From the NCBI RefSeq assembly GCF_018622995.1, contig NZ_CP076022.1:1240001-1304000 (forward strand): a stretch of 64,000 nucleotides of DNA. Direction: 5' to 3'. Positions 18,703-27,857 of the stretch are shown here, in pieces; the stretch's first letter is position 1; every line of letters starts with the position of its first letter. The notes under the pieces are model-generated. The model was not told the origin of the DNA, made no database searches, and worked only from the letters and a program-made list of their open reading frames with translations. Made by a program: the position numbers and the translations under genes. This DNA is from Arthrobacter jiangjiafuii. Its GTDB lineage: Bacteria; Actinomycetota; Actinomycetes; Actinomycetales; Micrococcaceae.

Positions 18703-19337
18703 GTACCCGCAACGTCACAGTCCTGGACTACGGCTCGGGGAACATCCGCTCTGCCGTACGTGCACTGGAACATGTGGGTGCCAACGTCACGCTCAGCGCC
18801 AAGTCCGCTGACGTGCTCAACGCCGACGGACTGCTGGTCCCCGGTGTCGGTGCCTTCGCCGCCGTCATGCAGGGCCTGAAAGACGTGGACGCCCTGCGCA
18901 TGATCGGCCGCCGCGTCGCAGGCGGACGCCCCGTTATGGGCATCTGCGTGGGCCTGCAGGTCCTCTTCGACGAGGGCGTGGAGCACGGTGTCCGCACCCC
19001 CGGCATGGGGGAGTGGCCCGGCGTCGTGGAACGTCTGGACGCCGACGTGGTGCCACACATGGGCTGGAACACGGTCCAGCCGCCGGAAGGCTCGCAGCTG
19101 TTCGCCGGCATCGAGGACGAACGCTTCTACTTTGTACACAGCTACGGCGTGCAGAAGTGGGACTTTGACGTCACCCAGCCGGCCATGCGCGCACCCCAGG
19201 TCACCTGGGCCGAACACGGCAGCCGCTTTGTGGCAGCCGTGGAAAACGGGCCTCTGACGGCCACGCAGTTCCATCCGGAAAAGTCCGGTGATGCCGGTGC
19301 GGCGTTGCTGGAAAACTGGCTGAAGACGCTGGGCTAG
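18699..19337 (+). CDS. hisH: Imidazole glycerol phosphate synthase subunit HisH
   Basis: A 212-residue glutamine amidotransferase that supplies ammonia to HisF. The nucleophile Cys lies in [13 protein letters not shown] and the His/Glu pair in [22 protein letters not shown] opens the protein. GTG start overlaps the hisB stop by 4 bases (GTGA). The partner subunit hisF is not in this window, so HisH must work with a product encoded elsewhere. Confidence 0.97.
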   Translation: MSTRNVTVLDYGSGNIRSAVRALEHVGANVTLSAKSADVLNADGLLVPGVGAFAAVMQGLKDVDALRMIGRRVAGGRPVMGICVGLQVLFDEGVEHGVRTPGMGEWPGVVERLDADVVPHMGWNTVQPPEGSQLFAGIEDERFYFVHSYGVQKWDFDVTQPAMRAPQVTWAEHGSRFVAAVENGPLTATQFHPEKSGDAGAALLENWLKTLG

Positions 19338-19341
19338 AGCT

Positions 19342-19497
19342 ATGTGGAGCCTTATTCTCATGGGCCTGGCCGGCCTGCTGATCGGCGGCGCCATCTCGTT
19401 CCGCAGCCAGGGCATGTCCAAAATCATCATCGTCAGTTTCTGGATCCTGGCGGGCATGGCCCTGCTGGGCGCCTACCTCCTGATCGACACCGCGTAA
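19342..19497 (+). CDS. Small two-helix membrane protein in the his operon
   Basis: A 51-residue reading frame, ATG to TAA, five bases after the hisH stop. It encodes two hydrophobic helices ([18 protein letters not shown] and [20 protein letters not shown]) separated by a polar turn (RSQGMSK). The composition is plainly membrane-protein-like, and the tight placement between hisH and hisA suggests co-transcription. I do not recognise a named family; its function is unknown. It could be missed because of its size. Confidence 0.75.
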   Translation: MWSLILMGLAGLLIGGAISFRSQGMSKIIIVSFWILAGMALLGAYLLIDTA

Positions 19498-19603
19498 ACA
19501 ACATCGCGTAAACAACCCCGCAAAATCAACTCCGCGCAGCCGACGCCGCGTAATCATCCCAACGGCACCGCGCCCCTCCGCCTCCACCACGGAAAGCAGA
19601 ACC

Positions 19604-20353
19604 ATGTCATTCGTTGAAACCCCCATCCTTGAACTGCTGCCGGCCGTGGACGTCGCCGACGGCCAGGCCGTGCGCCTGGTCCAGGGCGAGGCCGGCAGTG
19701 AGACCAGCTACGGCGACCCGCTCGACGCCGCCATGGCCTGGCAGAACGACGGCGCCGCCTGGGTCCATCTCGTGGACCTGGACGCAGCCTTCGGCCGTGG
19801 CTCCAACCTTCCGCTGCTCAAGCGCGTGGTGAAGGAGCTGGACATCAAGGTGGAGCTGTCCGGCGGCATCCGGGATGATGCCTCCCTGGATATGGCACTC
19901 GAGCTCGGTGCCAGCCGGGTCAACCTGGGCACCGCGGCCTTGGAAAACCCGGAATGGACCGCCAGCGCCATCGCCCGCTACGGTGACGCGATCGCCGTCG
20001 GCCTCGACGTGCGCGGCACTACCCTGGCCGCCCGCGGCTGGACCAAGGAAGGCGGAGACCTCTGGGAGGTCCTGGCCCGATTGGAAGACGCCGGCTGCCC
20101 GCGCTATGTCGTCACCGACGTCACCAAGGACGGAACGCTGCGCGGACCGAACCTGGAACTGCTGCGCGAAGTCCTCAAGCGCACCGACCGCCCGGTGGTA
20201 GCGTCCGGCGGGATCTCCTCCCTGGATGACCTCGCCGCCCTGCGCGAGCTGGTACCGCTGGGCCTGGAAGGCACCATTGTGGGGAAGGCGCTGTATGCCG
20301 GCGCCTTCACGCTGCCGCAGGCCTTCGACGTCGCCGGACATCCGGAGCGCTAG
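19604..20353 (+). CDS. priA: Phosphoribosyl isomerase HisA/PriA
   Basis: A 249-residue (beta-alpha)8 barrel: [44 protein letters not shown] and [12 protein letters not shown]. It isomerises ProFAR to PRFAR in histidine synthesis. In actinobacteria this enzyme is often the bifunctional PriA, which also performs the TrpF step; whether that applies here depends on whether the genome has a separate trpF. It continues the his operon. Confidence 0.94.
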   Translation: MSFVETPILELLPAVDVADGQAVRLVQGEAGSETSYGDPLDAAMAWQNDGAAWVHLVDLDAAFGRGSNLPLLKRVVKELDIKVELSGGIRDDASLDMALELGASRVNLGTAALENPEWTASAIARYGDAIAVGLDVRGTTLAARGWTKEGGDLWEVLARLEDAGCPRYVVTDVTKDGTLRGPNLELLREVLKRTDRPVVASGGISSLDDLAALRELVPLGLEGTIVGKALYAGAFTLPQAFDVAGHPER

Positions 20354-20358
20354 GACCC

Positions 20359-21207
20359 ATGGCTGAGCGCGCCCTTCCGGGACACATCGCCGCAGCCCTC
20401 GCCGGAGCCGGCGGCCCCGCCGATTCCGCCGGGCAGTCCTGGTCCGGCCGGGACCTGTCCGGCGAGGGTAATCCGCTGCACAATTTCGATGCCGACGACG
20501 GCGGTGCCGATGCGGGCTACCTGGCCGCGCTGGCCGCGCTGGAGGCAGGTACCGGTACAGAGGCGGAGGTTGTTGCCGCTCTGGCCACCGCCCGCGTCTT
20601 TGTGCCCATTGTGGCCACCCTGGGCGCCGAGGCGCAGGGCGAACACGGCCTCACCGCGGACAAGGAGGCCGACATGGCCTTGGTCACGCTGACGGCGCCG
20701 GATGGGCGCAAGGCCCTGCCCGTCTTCACCTCCGTGCCGGCGCTCCAGGCATGGCATGCCGAGGCCCGTCCGGTCGCCGTGTATGCCGCGCGTGCTGCGC
20801 TGTCCGCGGTCTCCGAGGAAGCCCAGCTGCTGGTCGTGGATCCGGGTGCTGATGTGACTTTCGTCGTACGCCGGCCTGCGATGTGGGCGCTTGCGCAGCA
20901 GCGGACCTGGACGCCGTCCTATGCGGATGAAGAGGTGGCGGCGAGTGTCTCCGCCGCAGTATCGGCCGAACGCGCCGTCACCGGTGTGCAGCTGGTCCAG
21001 GGACCCGGCACAGCCACCCGCTCCGCCCGCGGGAATGTCGTGGCCGGAGGGGGTGCCGGGCCTGAGCTTAGAATGGTTCTTCAACTGGCACCGGGACTGG
21101 ATGCGCAGGCGGTGCAGGCTATTGCGTCAGCACTGCAGCAACGTCTCGCTGCCGATCCCGTTTTTGTTGAGCGCGTTGATTCCCTGGAACTAAAAATCAC
21201 GCGCTGA
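20359..21207 (+). CDS. SseB-family protein
   Basis: A 282-residue protein that begins 5 bases after the hisA stop. The N-terminal half has the SseB-like pattern ARVFVPIVA, ADMALVTLTAPDGRKALPVFTSVPALQAW and VAVYAARAALSAV. The C-terminal half is a separate domain (MVLQLAPGLDAQAVQAIASALQQ). These domains are common in actinobacterial proteins of unknown function, despite the type III secretion name. Likely co-transcribed with hisA; cytoplasmic, with no signal or helix. Confidence 0.8.
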   Translation: MAERALPGHIAAALAGAGGPADSAGQSWSGRDLSGEGNPLHNFDADDGGADAGYLAALAALEAGTGTEAEVVAALATARVFVPIVATLGAEAQGEHGLTADKEADMALVTLTAPDGRKALPVFTSVPALQAWHAEARPVAVYAARAALSAVSEEAQLLVVDPGADVTFVVRRPAMWALAQQRTWTPSYADEEVAASVSAAVSAERAVTGVQLVQGPGTATRSARGNVVAGGGAGPELRMVLQLAPGLDAQAVQAIASALQQRLAADPVFVERVDSLELKITR

Positions 21208-21241
21208 CCTGTCGGGCGGGGGACCGCCGGAGAGAAGTGCA

Positions 21242-22537
21242 GTGAATTTTTCCGCCTACGGGGAGTTACTCCGTATTGCCCCGATCCGCCGGCTGCTGCT
21301 GGTGGGGATGATCGCCCGCTTCCCGCATTCCGCCGCCGGCGTGCTTCTGACCCTGCATGTGGTCATGACCATGGACATGGGCTACGCCAAGGCCGGAGCC
21401 GTGGCCGCCGTCGTCACCATCGGCATCGCCGTCGGAGCCCCCTGGCGCGGACGCCGGGTGGATAACATCGGCCTGCGCAAGGCCCTGATCCCCTCAGTGA
21501 TCTCCGAGGCCGTGATCTGGTCCATCGCCCCGCACGCCAGCTACGAATGGCTGCTGGTCCTGGCCCTGATCGGCGGCGTGTTCACGCTGCCCGTGTTCAG
21601 CGTCGTCCGGCAGTCCCTGGGCGTCATGGCGACCGGCGAGCAGCGCCGCACCGCCTTCGCCCTGGACTCCATTGCCACCGAACTCGTCTTCATGGGTGGT
21701 CCCGCGCTGGGCGCCGTCCTTGCCACGCAGCTCTCCTCCGTGGTGGGGCTGACCATGGTGGGGGTGGCAACCTCGCTGGCGGGGCTGCTGCTGATGTGGT
21801 TCAACCCGCCCACCCGGTCGGAAAACCCGCGCGACGCCGCCACCGCAGTCCAGGAACGGGACGCGGCCAACGCCGCCGTGGTGGCTGCTGCGCCGGCCCA
21901 TCTCTCTGAAGCCTCTGCGGAGCTGCAGCCCTTGGCAGCCTTGAGCCGCGGTCAGCGGCTGCGCTCCGGATTCTCCTGGTTTACCACCAGCGTGGCAGTG
22001 GTCTTCGCTGTCGCGGTAGGTGCCGGGCTGCTGCTTTCAGGGACCGACGTCGGAATGGTGGCCCAGGTTGAATCCTCCGGCCGGCCCCAGGAAGTCGGCA
22101 TCGTCTTCGCCGCCTGGTGTGCTGCCTCCGTGGTGGGCGGTCTGATTTACGGCGCCATGCACCGCCGGATCTCGCCCATGCTGCTGCTGTTGGCCATGGC
22201 TGTCATGACCCTGCCGATGGCACTGGCCACCGACACCATCAGCCTGGCCCTGCTGTCGATTCCGGCGGGCCTGCTCTGCGCTCCGGTCCTGTCCTCGGCT
22301 TCCGAGCGGGTGGCGGATCTCGTGTCCGAGGAGCGGCGGGGCGAGGCGATGGGCTGGTACGGTTCGGCGCTGACCTCCGGCACCGCGCTGGGCGCTCCGC
22401 TGGCCGGTGCAGCCATCGACGGGATCGGCCCCTGGGCCGGCTTCGCCTTCGCCGGCGTAGCAGCGTCCCTGCTGGTGCTCGTGACCCTGACGGCCCGCCG
22501 GCTGGGTCCATGGAAAGCTAGCGCAGCAGTCAAGTAG
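21242..22537 (+). CDS. Major facilitator superfamily transporter
   Basis: A 431-residue protein with about 12 membrane helices in two halves around a central polar loop (about residues 190-240). MFS features include the early loop APWRGRRVDNIGLRKALIP. The substrate cannot be told from sequence. It starts with GTG 34 bases after the SseB gene and may be in the same transcript. Distant similarity to sugar or drug efflux carriers is likely. Confidence 0.85.
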   Translation: MNFSAYGELLRIAPIRRLLLVGMIARFPHSAAGVLLTLHVVMTMDMGYAKAGAVAAVVTIGIAVGAPWRGRRVDNIGLRKALIPSVISEAVIWSIAPHASYEWLLVLALIGGVFTLPVFSVVRQSLGVMATGEQRRTAFALDSIATELVFMGGPALGAVLATQLSSVVGLTMVGVATSLAGLLLMWFNPPTRSENPRDAATAVQERDAANAAVVAAAPAHLSEASAELQPLAALSRGQRLRSGFSWFTTSVAVVFAVAVGAGLLLSGTDVGMVAQVESSGRPQEVGIVFAAWCAASVVGGLIYGAMHRRISPMLLLLAMAVMTLPMALATDTISLALLSIPAGLLCAPVLSSASERVADLVSEERRGEAMGWYGSALTSGTALGAPLAGAAIDGIGPWAGFAFAGVAASLLVLVTLTARRLGPWKASAAVK

Positions 22538-22649
22538 AACGTATCCGGTGCTCTTGCGTGGAGGCGCTGAGAGCAGGTGAGGCTGGTGGCGCGTGAGACG
22601 TGCGGCTGGGGCCGGGTGTCGAGAGGCGCGGGGCTGATGCAGCAGTGGA

Positions 22650-23303
22650 TTACCGACCGGGGTGCAGCCAGCGACGCAGGCGTGCTGCCCATCCGGACGT
22701 CGCGCCCGATGGGACATGTTCCGTGCCCCCGCCGCGGCGCTCTTTTGCCACCGGTGTGTCCGGCAGGCCCGGTGTGTCCGGCAGGCCACGGCGCTGCCGC
22801 CAGCCCCGCACCTCTGCCTCGGAGTCGCGTGTCTTCGTCACTACCGGGGGTCCGCCCAGCAGCTGCCGCCGGGCCTCGATCACCCGCGCGTTGAAGTCCT
22901 CCACCGCTTCCCGGACCTGGCGCTCTGAAGGCAGCCGGTCCAGCCGTGTCTCTAACTCGGCGTCCTCGACGCGGAGCTGCAGGGCCGGGGGACCGAGCCC
23001 GGTGATGTTCTCCCTCTTGATCAGCCGTTTGATCCACCAGTCCGGATCGGGATCATCGAGTCCGGGAATCGGCTTTCCGGCGTACTGGAGGTTGTTGAAC
23101 TCGCCCCGGTTCATGGCGTCGCGGATCAGATAGTCCGCCTTGTCCGCAGCGCTTACCTTCCGGCGCTTCTCTTCCAGCTCCTTTTGTGCCGGCCCCAGAC
23201 CCTCGGGCAGCTTGTACCCGGCATGCTCCGGTGCCCCGGCGGCCTTGAGCCGTGCAGCCTGCTCAAGTCTTTTCCTGTAGGCCTCGGCACCACTGCCGCC
23301 CAT
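22650..23303 (-). CDS. DUF1992 (DnaJ-homologue subfamily C28-like) protein
   Basis: A 217-residue soluble protein. The DUF1992 domain is clear: [24 protein letters not shown] followed by [15 protein letters not shown] and [18 protein letters not shown]. Despite its name this domain is not a J domain, and its function is unknown. The C-terminus is basic and low-complexity, with a short duplicated GLPDTP. It converges on the MFS gene and may be co-transcribed with the DUF1844 gene upstream, although a terminator lies between them. Confidence 0.85.
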   Translation of the reverse strand: MGGSGAEAYRKRLEQAARLKAAGAPEHAGYKLPEGLGPAQKELEEKRRKVSAADKADYLIRDAMNRGEFNNLQYAGKPIPGLDDPDPDWWIKRLIKRENITGLGPPALQLRVEDAELETRLDRLPSERQVREAVEDFNARVIEARRQLLGGPPVVTKTRDSEAEVRGWRQRRGLPDTPGLPDTPVAKERRGGGTEHVPSGATSGWAARLRRWLHPGR

Positions 23304-23360
23304 CCTTCATCACCGCCTCCCGCTCAACATCCCGTACAGGGTACGCGGCCCGCCCGGGCA

Positions 23361-23404
23361 GAGAAAAGCCCGGAGTGCCTGCCGCGAGGGCAGGCGCTCC
23401 GGGC
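23361..23404 (-). terminator. Rho-independent terminator after the DUF1844 gene
   Basis: On the minus strand a 16-base-pair hairpin (GCCCGGAGCGCCTGCC and its near-complement) is followed by CTTTTCTC. Confidence 0.85.
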
Positions 23405-23421
23405 GCAGGGCTGTTGCTGGA

Positions 23422-23850
23422 TTAGTTGACGGGGCCGGTGAACTTCTCGCCCGGGCCCTTGCCCGGAGCATCCTGGACCAGGGACGCCTCGCGGAACGCC
23501 AGCTGCAGCGACCGCAGGCCATCGCGCAATGGTCCGGCGTGCTGGCTGCCGATCTCGGGGGCGGCAGCGGTAACGAAACCGGCCAGGGCGGTGATCAGCT
23601 TGCGGGCTTCATCCAGGTCGGTGAGCTCTTCGGCGTCGTCGCCGTCGGCAAGGCCGCACTTAACAGCAGCGGCGCTCATCAGGTGAACGGCAGCGGTGGT
23701 GATGACTTCAATTGCGGGGACCTCGGCGATGTCGCGCATCTGCGCTGCCACTTCCTGCTCTTGTGCAGAAGGCTGGTAGGCCTCTTCCGTGGTGCCGGGG
23801 AAGGAATGGCGGGTGGGCTCTGCCGCCGGGTTGCTCTGTGGGGTACTCAT
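23422..23850 (-). CDS. DUF1844 family protein
   Basis: A 142-residue protein starting [12 protein letters not shown]. The DUF1844 core is visible: [38 protein letters not shown] and [16 protein letters not shown]. The domain is widespread in actinobacteria, often near infC, as here. Function unknown. It diverges from the infC operon. The ATG at 23850 was chosen because upstream residues do not match the family. Confidence 0.85.
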   Translation of the reverse strand: MSTPQSNPAAEPTRHSFPGTTEEAYQPSAQEQEVAAQMRDIAEVPAIEVITTAAVHLMSAAAVKCGLADGDDAEELTDLDEARKLITALAGFVTAAAPEIGSQHAGPLRDGLRSLQLAFREASLVQDAPGKGPGEKFTGPVN

Positions 23851-24113
23851 ACTGGTAAGCTTGTCACAGACCAACTGGTTGTCGTTACTTTCAGCGCCCT
23901 TCACGGGGCGGATGTTGACTGTCTCACATCAGCCAGTATGCAAGCGGAGAATCCTCCCACCCGCGTCAGCCTGAATCTTCAGTACTTGTGCCTCAGGGCG
24001 CCAGTAAGGAAGACAGAGTTGCCGGGTACGGTCGGCCCCCGGTGGCGGGTCCAGGTTTACCTGGCCAGCCAACCCGGGAGGTTGCTGCTCACGCGGCTCC
24101 CGCCGACCCTCGA

Positions 24114-24150
24114 GGCCTCCGATTGCGCGTGCAATTGGGGGCCTTCTTCA
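24114..24150 (+). promoter_or_regulatory. Leader hairpin (attenuator-like) before infC
   Basis: GGCCTCCGATTGC pairs with GCAATTGGGGGCC over 13 base pairs (three are G-T) with a GCGT loop, followed by TTCTTC. It sits 43 bases before the infC start. It looks like an intrinsic terminator in the 5' leader, so read-through could control infC-rpmI-rplT. Regulation by L20 or another ligand is inference. Confidence 0.55.
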
Positions 24151-24192
24151 GTTGCAGGCGGTAGCCGTTTTGAATTAAACAGGAGCTGCAAC

Positions 24193-25251
24193 ATTAGCGA
24201 GCCAAGAATCAATGATCGAATCCGCGTCCCTGAGGTGCGGCTGGTAGGACCGGCTGGAGAACAGGTTGGGGTCGTCCGTATCGAAGACGCCCTGCGTCTG
24301 GCAGCCGAATCCGACCTGGATCTTGTTGAGGTAGCACCGCAGGCCAAGCCTCCGGTGTGCAAACTAATGGACTTCGGCAAGTACAAGTACGAAGCCGCTG
24401 TTAAGGCCCGTGAGGCACGCAAGAACCAGACGAACACCGTCCTGAAGGAAATCCGGTTCCGTCTGAAGATTGATACCCACGACTACGAAACCAAGCGCGG
24501 GCATGCCATGCGCTTCCTGGCCGCCGGTGACAAGGTCAAGGCTATGATCCAGTTCCGTGGCCGCGAACAGCAGCGTCCCGAGATGGGTATGAAGCTGCTG
24601 AACAAGTTCGCAGCAGACGTCGCCGAGGTGGGCATGGTGGAATCCACCCCCCGCATCGACGGCCGCAACATGGTCATGGTGATCGGTCCGCTGAAGAACA
24701 AGGCTGAAGCGAAGGCAGAAGCTCGGCGCGCGTCGCAGCGTGCCGATGCCAAGGCTGCCAACGAGGCTGTCAAGAACGGCGAGGCCCCCGCACGGGTGGA
24801 TACCTCCGCTGAGAACAAGGCGCCCCTGACGCAGAGCCTGGCAGATCTTCTGCCGGACGGCCTGCGCCTGGGTTCCTCCGCTGCAGAGGCCGACAAGGCC
24901 CGCGTAGAGAAGGAAATCGCTGACAAGGAAATGGCTGAAAAGCGCGCCCTGGCTGCAGCTGAAAAGGCTGCCGCCGATGCACGACGCGCAGCTCAGGCTG
25001 CCAAGGCTCCGGCTCCCGCGCCGGTTGCAGAGGCTCCGGCCGCTCCGGCACCCGCCGCAGAGTCGAAGCCCGCACCGGCCCCGAAGCCGGCTGCAGTGCC
25101 CAAGCCCACGGCCATGAAGCCTGCTCCGAAGCCTGCTGCCCGGCCCAAGCCGGCAGCTGCTGCCAAGCCGGCTTCTGCGTCCAAACCTGCTGGCAAGGCT
25201 GCTCCGTCACGGAATGCAGCAAGCCAGAACAAGCCCGGAACTGCGGAGTAA
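24193..25251 (+). CDS. infC: Translation initiation factor IF-3 with long C-terminal tail, AUU start
   Basis: The IF-3 core covers residues 1-180: [54 protein letters not shown] and [13 protein letters not shown]. There is no ATG or GTG near the conserved SEPRIND beginning. An ATT directly precedes it, with AGGAG 7 bases upstream, so the start is AUU as in the autoregulated infC of E. coli. The protein is 352 residues, about twice the usual length. The added 170 residues are Ala/Pro/Lys-rich ([14 protein letters not shown]) and probably disordered. IF-3 binds the 30S subunit and checks start codons. Confidence 0.93.
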   Translation: MSEPRINDRIRVPEVRLVGPAGEQVGVVRIEDALRLAAESDLDLVEVAPQAKPPVCKLMDFGKYKYEAAVKAREARKNQTNTVLKEIRFRLKIDTHDYETKRGHAMRFLAAGDKVKAMIQFRGREQQRPEMGMKLLNKFAADVAEVGMVESTPRIDGRNMVMVIGPLKNKAEAKAEARRASQRADAKAANEAVKNGEAPARVDTSAENKAPLTQSLADLLPDGLRLGSSAAEADKARVEKEIADKEMAEKRALAAAEKAAADARRAAQAAKAPAPAPVAEAPAAPAPAAESKPAPAPKPAAVPKPTAMKPAPKPAARPKPAAAAKPASASKPAGKAAPSRNAASQNKPGTAE

Positions 25252-25365
25252 AACTCAGCTTTTCCCCGCAGGACGTCCCGGCGTCCAGTAAATCCCTGGC
25301 ACCTGCAAAGGTGCCCAAAGCCCCGCGGGCCCAGGCCCGCGGAAACCCAAAGGAGATCGGTAGTC

Positions 25366-25560
25366 ATGCCGAAGATGAAGACCCACAGTGGCGCCAAGAA
25401 GCGCTTCAAGCTGACCGGAACCGGCAAGCTCAAGCGCCAGCAGGCCAACCGCCGCCACTACCTCGAGCACAAGCCGTCCACGCTGACGCGCCGCCTCGCC
25501 AGTGACAAGCTTGTTGCCCCGGCAGACGCCAAGGTCATCAAGAAGATGCTGGGCATCTAG
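25366..25560 (+). CDS. rpmI: 50S ribosomal protein L35
   Basis: A complete 64-residue L35: [20 protein letters not shown] followed by [14 protein letters not shown]. It lies in the canonical infC-rpmI-rplT order; AAAGGAG precedes the ATG. Binds 23S rRNA in the large subunit. Confidence 0.98.
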   Translation: MPKMKTHSGAKKRFKLTGTGKLKRQQANRRHYLEHKPSTLTRRLASDKLVAPADAKVIKKMLGI

Positions 25561-25577
25561 TCTTTCCCCCTTTGACA

Positions 25578-25598
25578 GGCGGCCCGTCCGGGCTGCCG
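25578..25598 (+). other. Hairpin between rpmI and rplT
   Basis: GGCGGCCCG/CGGGCTGCC forms a short GC stem in the 127-base gap before rplT. It could be a processing or regulatory structure; no T tract follows, so it is not a clear terminator. Confidence 0.35.
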
Positions 25599-25687
25599 TC
25601 ACATCACCAAGCTTTCCCGGGTCTGATTAGCAGGCCGGAGCACCTCATCAGCGGGTGCACGGGAGATTTATCTGAAGGAGTACGCAC

Positions 25688-26335
25688 GTGGCACGTGTGA
25701 AGCGGGCGGTAAACGCCCACAAGAAGCGTCGGGTTATTCTCGAGCGCGCCAAGGGTTACCGCGGACAGCGTTCGCGCCTGGTCCGTAAGGCCAAAGAGCA
25801 GCTGCTGCACTCGTTTGTGTACAGCTACGGCGACCGCCGCAAGCGCAAGGGTGACTTCCGTCGCCTGTGGATCCAGCGCATCAACGCTGCATCCCGCGCC
25901 AACGGCCTGACCTACAACCGCCTGATCCAGGGCCTGAAGGCTGCCGAGATCCAGGTTGACCGCCGCATGCTGGCAGAACTGGCCGTCAACGACGCCGCCG
26001 CGTTCGCCACGCTGGTCCAGATCGCCAAGAACGCCCTGCCGTCCGACACCTCGGCTCCGGCCGTTGCTGCTGCTCCCGCTGCAAAGGCTGCTCCGGCTGC
26101 CTCGAAGCCGGCTGCTGCCGTTGCCGACGCTCAGGGTGGCTTCAAGGCTTCCGAGGGCGACGCTCCCGAGGGCTTTGTCATCAAGGGCAACCTTGGTTCG
26201 GGCAAGTACCACGTTCCGGGTTCCACCTGGTACGAGCAGACCGTAGCCGAGTACTGGTTCAACTCCGTCGAAGCAGCCAAGGCTGCCGGCCTGGAGCCTG
26301 CTGGCGGAGAATCCCGCCAGAAGTTCCAGGGCTAG
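25688..26335 (+). CDS. rplT: 50S ribosomal protein L20 fused to a C-terminal sunset-type domain
   Basis: Residues 1-118 are a normal L20: [58 protein letters not shown] and [13 protein letters not shown]. Residues 120-150 are an Ala/Pro linker. The last 60 residues form an extra domain with [19 protein letters not shown] and [20 protein letters not shown], the pattern of the small sunset domain. Total length is 215 instead of about 120. L20 is needed for early large-subunit assembly and, in other bacteria, represses its own operon. The extension lies at the protein's C-terminus and its role is unknown. Confidence 0.95.
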   Translation: MARVKRAVNAHKKRRVILERAKGYRGQRSRLVRKAKEQLLHSFVYSYGDRRKRKGDFRRLWIQRINAASRANGLTYNRLIQGLKAAEIQVDRRMLAELAVNDAAAFATLVQIAKNALPSDTSAPAVAAAPAAKAAPAASKPAAAVADAQGGFKASEGDAPEGFVIKGNLGSGKYHVPGSTWYEQTVAEYWFNSVEAAKAAGLEPAGGESRQKFQG

Positions 26336-26355
26336 AAATCGGTTTCTGACCGATC

Positions 26356-27294
26356 ATGAATATCGCTGGGCGCCCGTCGGCACCGCTAATGTCCAATCCC
26401 CGAGCAGATCGGGTACGGGACGTGGCGAAGCTGGCCGGGCGCCCGGCGCGTTTAAAGACCGGCCGCTTTGTGGCCGAAGGACCTCAGGCAGTCCGCGAGG
26501 CGCTGTTGAGCCACCGTGCCGATATGCAGGACGGTGGAACCGGCGTCGTACTTGAAGTCTTCGCGACCGAGACCTGCCTGGAACGCCTGCCCGAGCTCGC
26601 TGAGCTGGCTAGTGATGTGCCGCTGCGCCTGGCCACCGATGAAGTCATCGGCGCCATGGCCACCACCATCTCCCCGCAGGGCATCGTGGCCGTATGCCGC
26701 ATTACCGATTTTTCCCTGGAGGATGTGCTCGCGTCCGGAGCCCGGCTGGTGGCCGTGCTGTGCGAGGTCCGCGACCCCGGCAACGCCGGAACGATTCTTC
26801 GCGCCGCTGACTCCGCCGGCGCCGACGCCGTCGTCCTCACCACGTCCAGCGTGGACATCCACAATCCCAAGGCTGTGCGCTCCACTGCCGGCTCCCTGTT
26901 CCATCTGCCCGTTATCACCGGGGCAGATTTTGACGCCGTTGTCAGCGCTCTCCACGCCCACGGCATTACCGTGCTGGCCGCCGACGGCTACGGCAATGTT
27001 GACCTTGACCGGCTGCAGGACGAAAGTGCCGTCCGGCGCCTGGCTCCGGCGCTCTCGGAAGAGGCCGACGACGCCGCCGGCGCCGATGCCCCGGGCCTGG
27101 AACCGTCCCAGCCGCGGTTGGAAAACCCCTCCGCCTGGCTCTTCGGCAACGAAGCGCAGGGCCTGGCCGATGCACAGCTGGCCGCTGCGGACTACCGCGT
27201 GGCGGTTCCGGTCTACGGCCGCGCCGAGAGTCTCAACGTGGGAACAGCCGCCACCGTGTGCCTGTATGCCTCCGCCCGCGCGCAGAACCGCTAG
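26356..27294 (+). CDS. TrmH/SpoU-family RNA methyltransferase
   Basis: A 312-residue SPOUT-class methyltransferase. The N-terminal substrate-binding domain includes LKTGRFVAEGPQAVREAL; the catalytic knot has the three SpoU motifs: DPGNAGTILRAADSAGA, LFGNEAQGL and SLNVGTAATVCLY. Family members methylate ribose 2'-OH in rRNA or tRNA; the position modified is not shown. It lies 20 bases after rplT, probably in the same transcript. An alternative in-frame start is the ATG at 26389. Confidence 0.9.
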   Translation: MNIAGRPSAPLMSNPRADRVRDVAKLAGRPARLKTGRFVAEGPQAVREALLSHRADMQDGGTGVVLEVFATETCLERLPELAELASDVPLRLATDEVIGAMATTISPQGIVAVCRITDFSLEDVLASGARLVAVLCEVRDPGNAGTILRAADSAGADAVVLTTSSVDIHNPKAVRSTAGSLFHLPVITGADFDAVVSALHAHGITVLAADGYGNVDLDRLQDESAVRRLAPALSEEADDAAGADAPGLEPSQPRLENPSAWLFGNEAQGLADAQLAAADYRVAVPVYGRAESLNVGTAATVCLYASARAQNR

Positions 27295-27300
27295 GCACTC

Positions 27301-27857
27301 AGCACAACGAAGGTCTCCACCAGCTCTGCCGGCGGCGGCACCAATGCGGTTGTTGCGGCATTGGCCGCCAACCTCACCATTGCAGTCTTTAAGTTCATTG
27401 CGTTCGGGCTGACCAGGTCCTCTTCCCTGCTCGCTGAAGCGATCCACTCTCTGGCCGACTCCGGCAACCAGATCCTGCTCCTGATCGGCGGCAGGCGCGC
27501 AGGGCGCCAGGCAAGCCCGGAGCATCCCTTCGGTTATGGCCAAGTCCCTGCTGCTGGGCGAATCCGCTACCGCAGACGATGTGCGCAGGATCGAAGAAGC
27601 CATCGGCCCCGATGACACCCGCCTTATCCGCCTCAAGACCCTGGCCCCTGGGTCCGGAGGAACTGCTGGTAGCCGCCAAGATTTCCGTGGACTCCTCCGG
27701 GACCGGCGACCGGATCGCCGAGGCGATCAACGGTGCCGAGCAGCGGATCCGCGGGGCAGCGCCTATCGCGCGAGTGATTTATCTGGAACCTGATCTGTAC
27801 GCTCCGCGGCAGGCCGAACAGATTCCGTCGGACCCCGCCGGTCCAGCCAGCCACTAA
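27301..27857 (+). pseudogene. Remnant of a cation diffusion facilitator (CDF) transporter
   Basis: Three frames in series encode pieces of one CDF protein. Frame 1 has ALAANLTIAVFKFIAFGLT, SSSLLAEAIHSLADSGNQ and HPFGYGQ. Frame 2 resumes at AKSLLLGESATADDVRRIEE. Frame 3 ends with LGPEELLVAAKISVDSSGTG and a TAA. Between HPFGYG and SLLLGE a normal CDF has several membrane helices, so a large internal deletion (some hundreds of bases) has removed them. A second, one-base shift lies near 27650. No start codon remains in the right place. The end overlaps the convergent MFS gene by 95 bases. Confidence 0.85.

Noticed and set aside
23539-24192. Upstream extension of the infC frame (over 200 codons)
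   Set aside because: It lies antisense to the DUF1844 gene and shows no IF-3 features; the ATT start with AGGAG fits far better.
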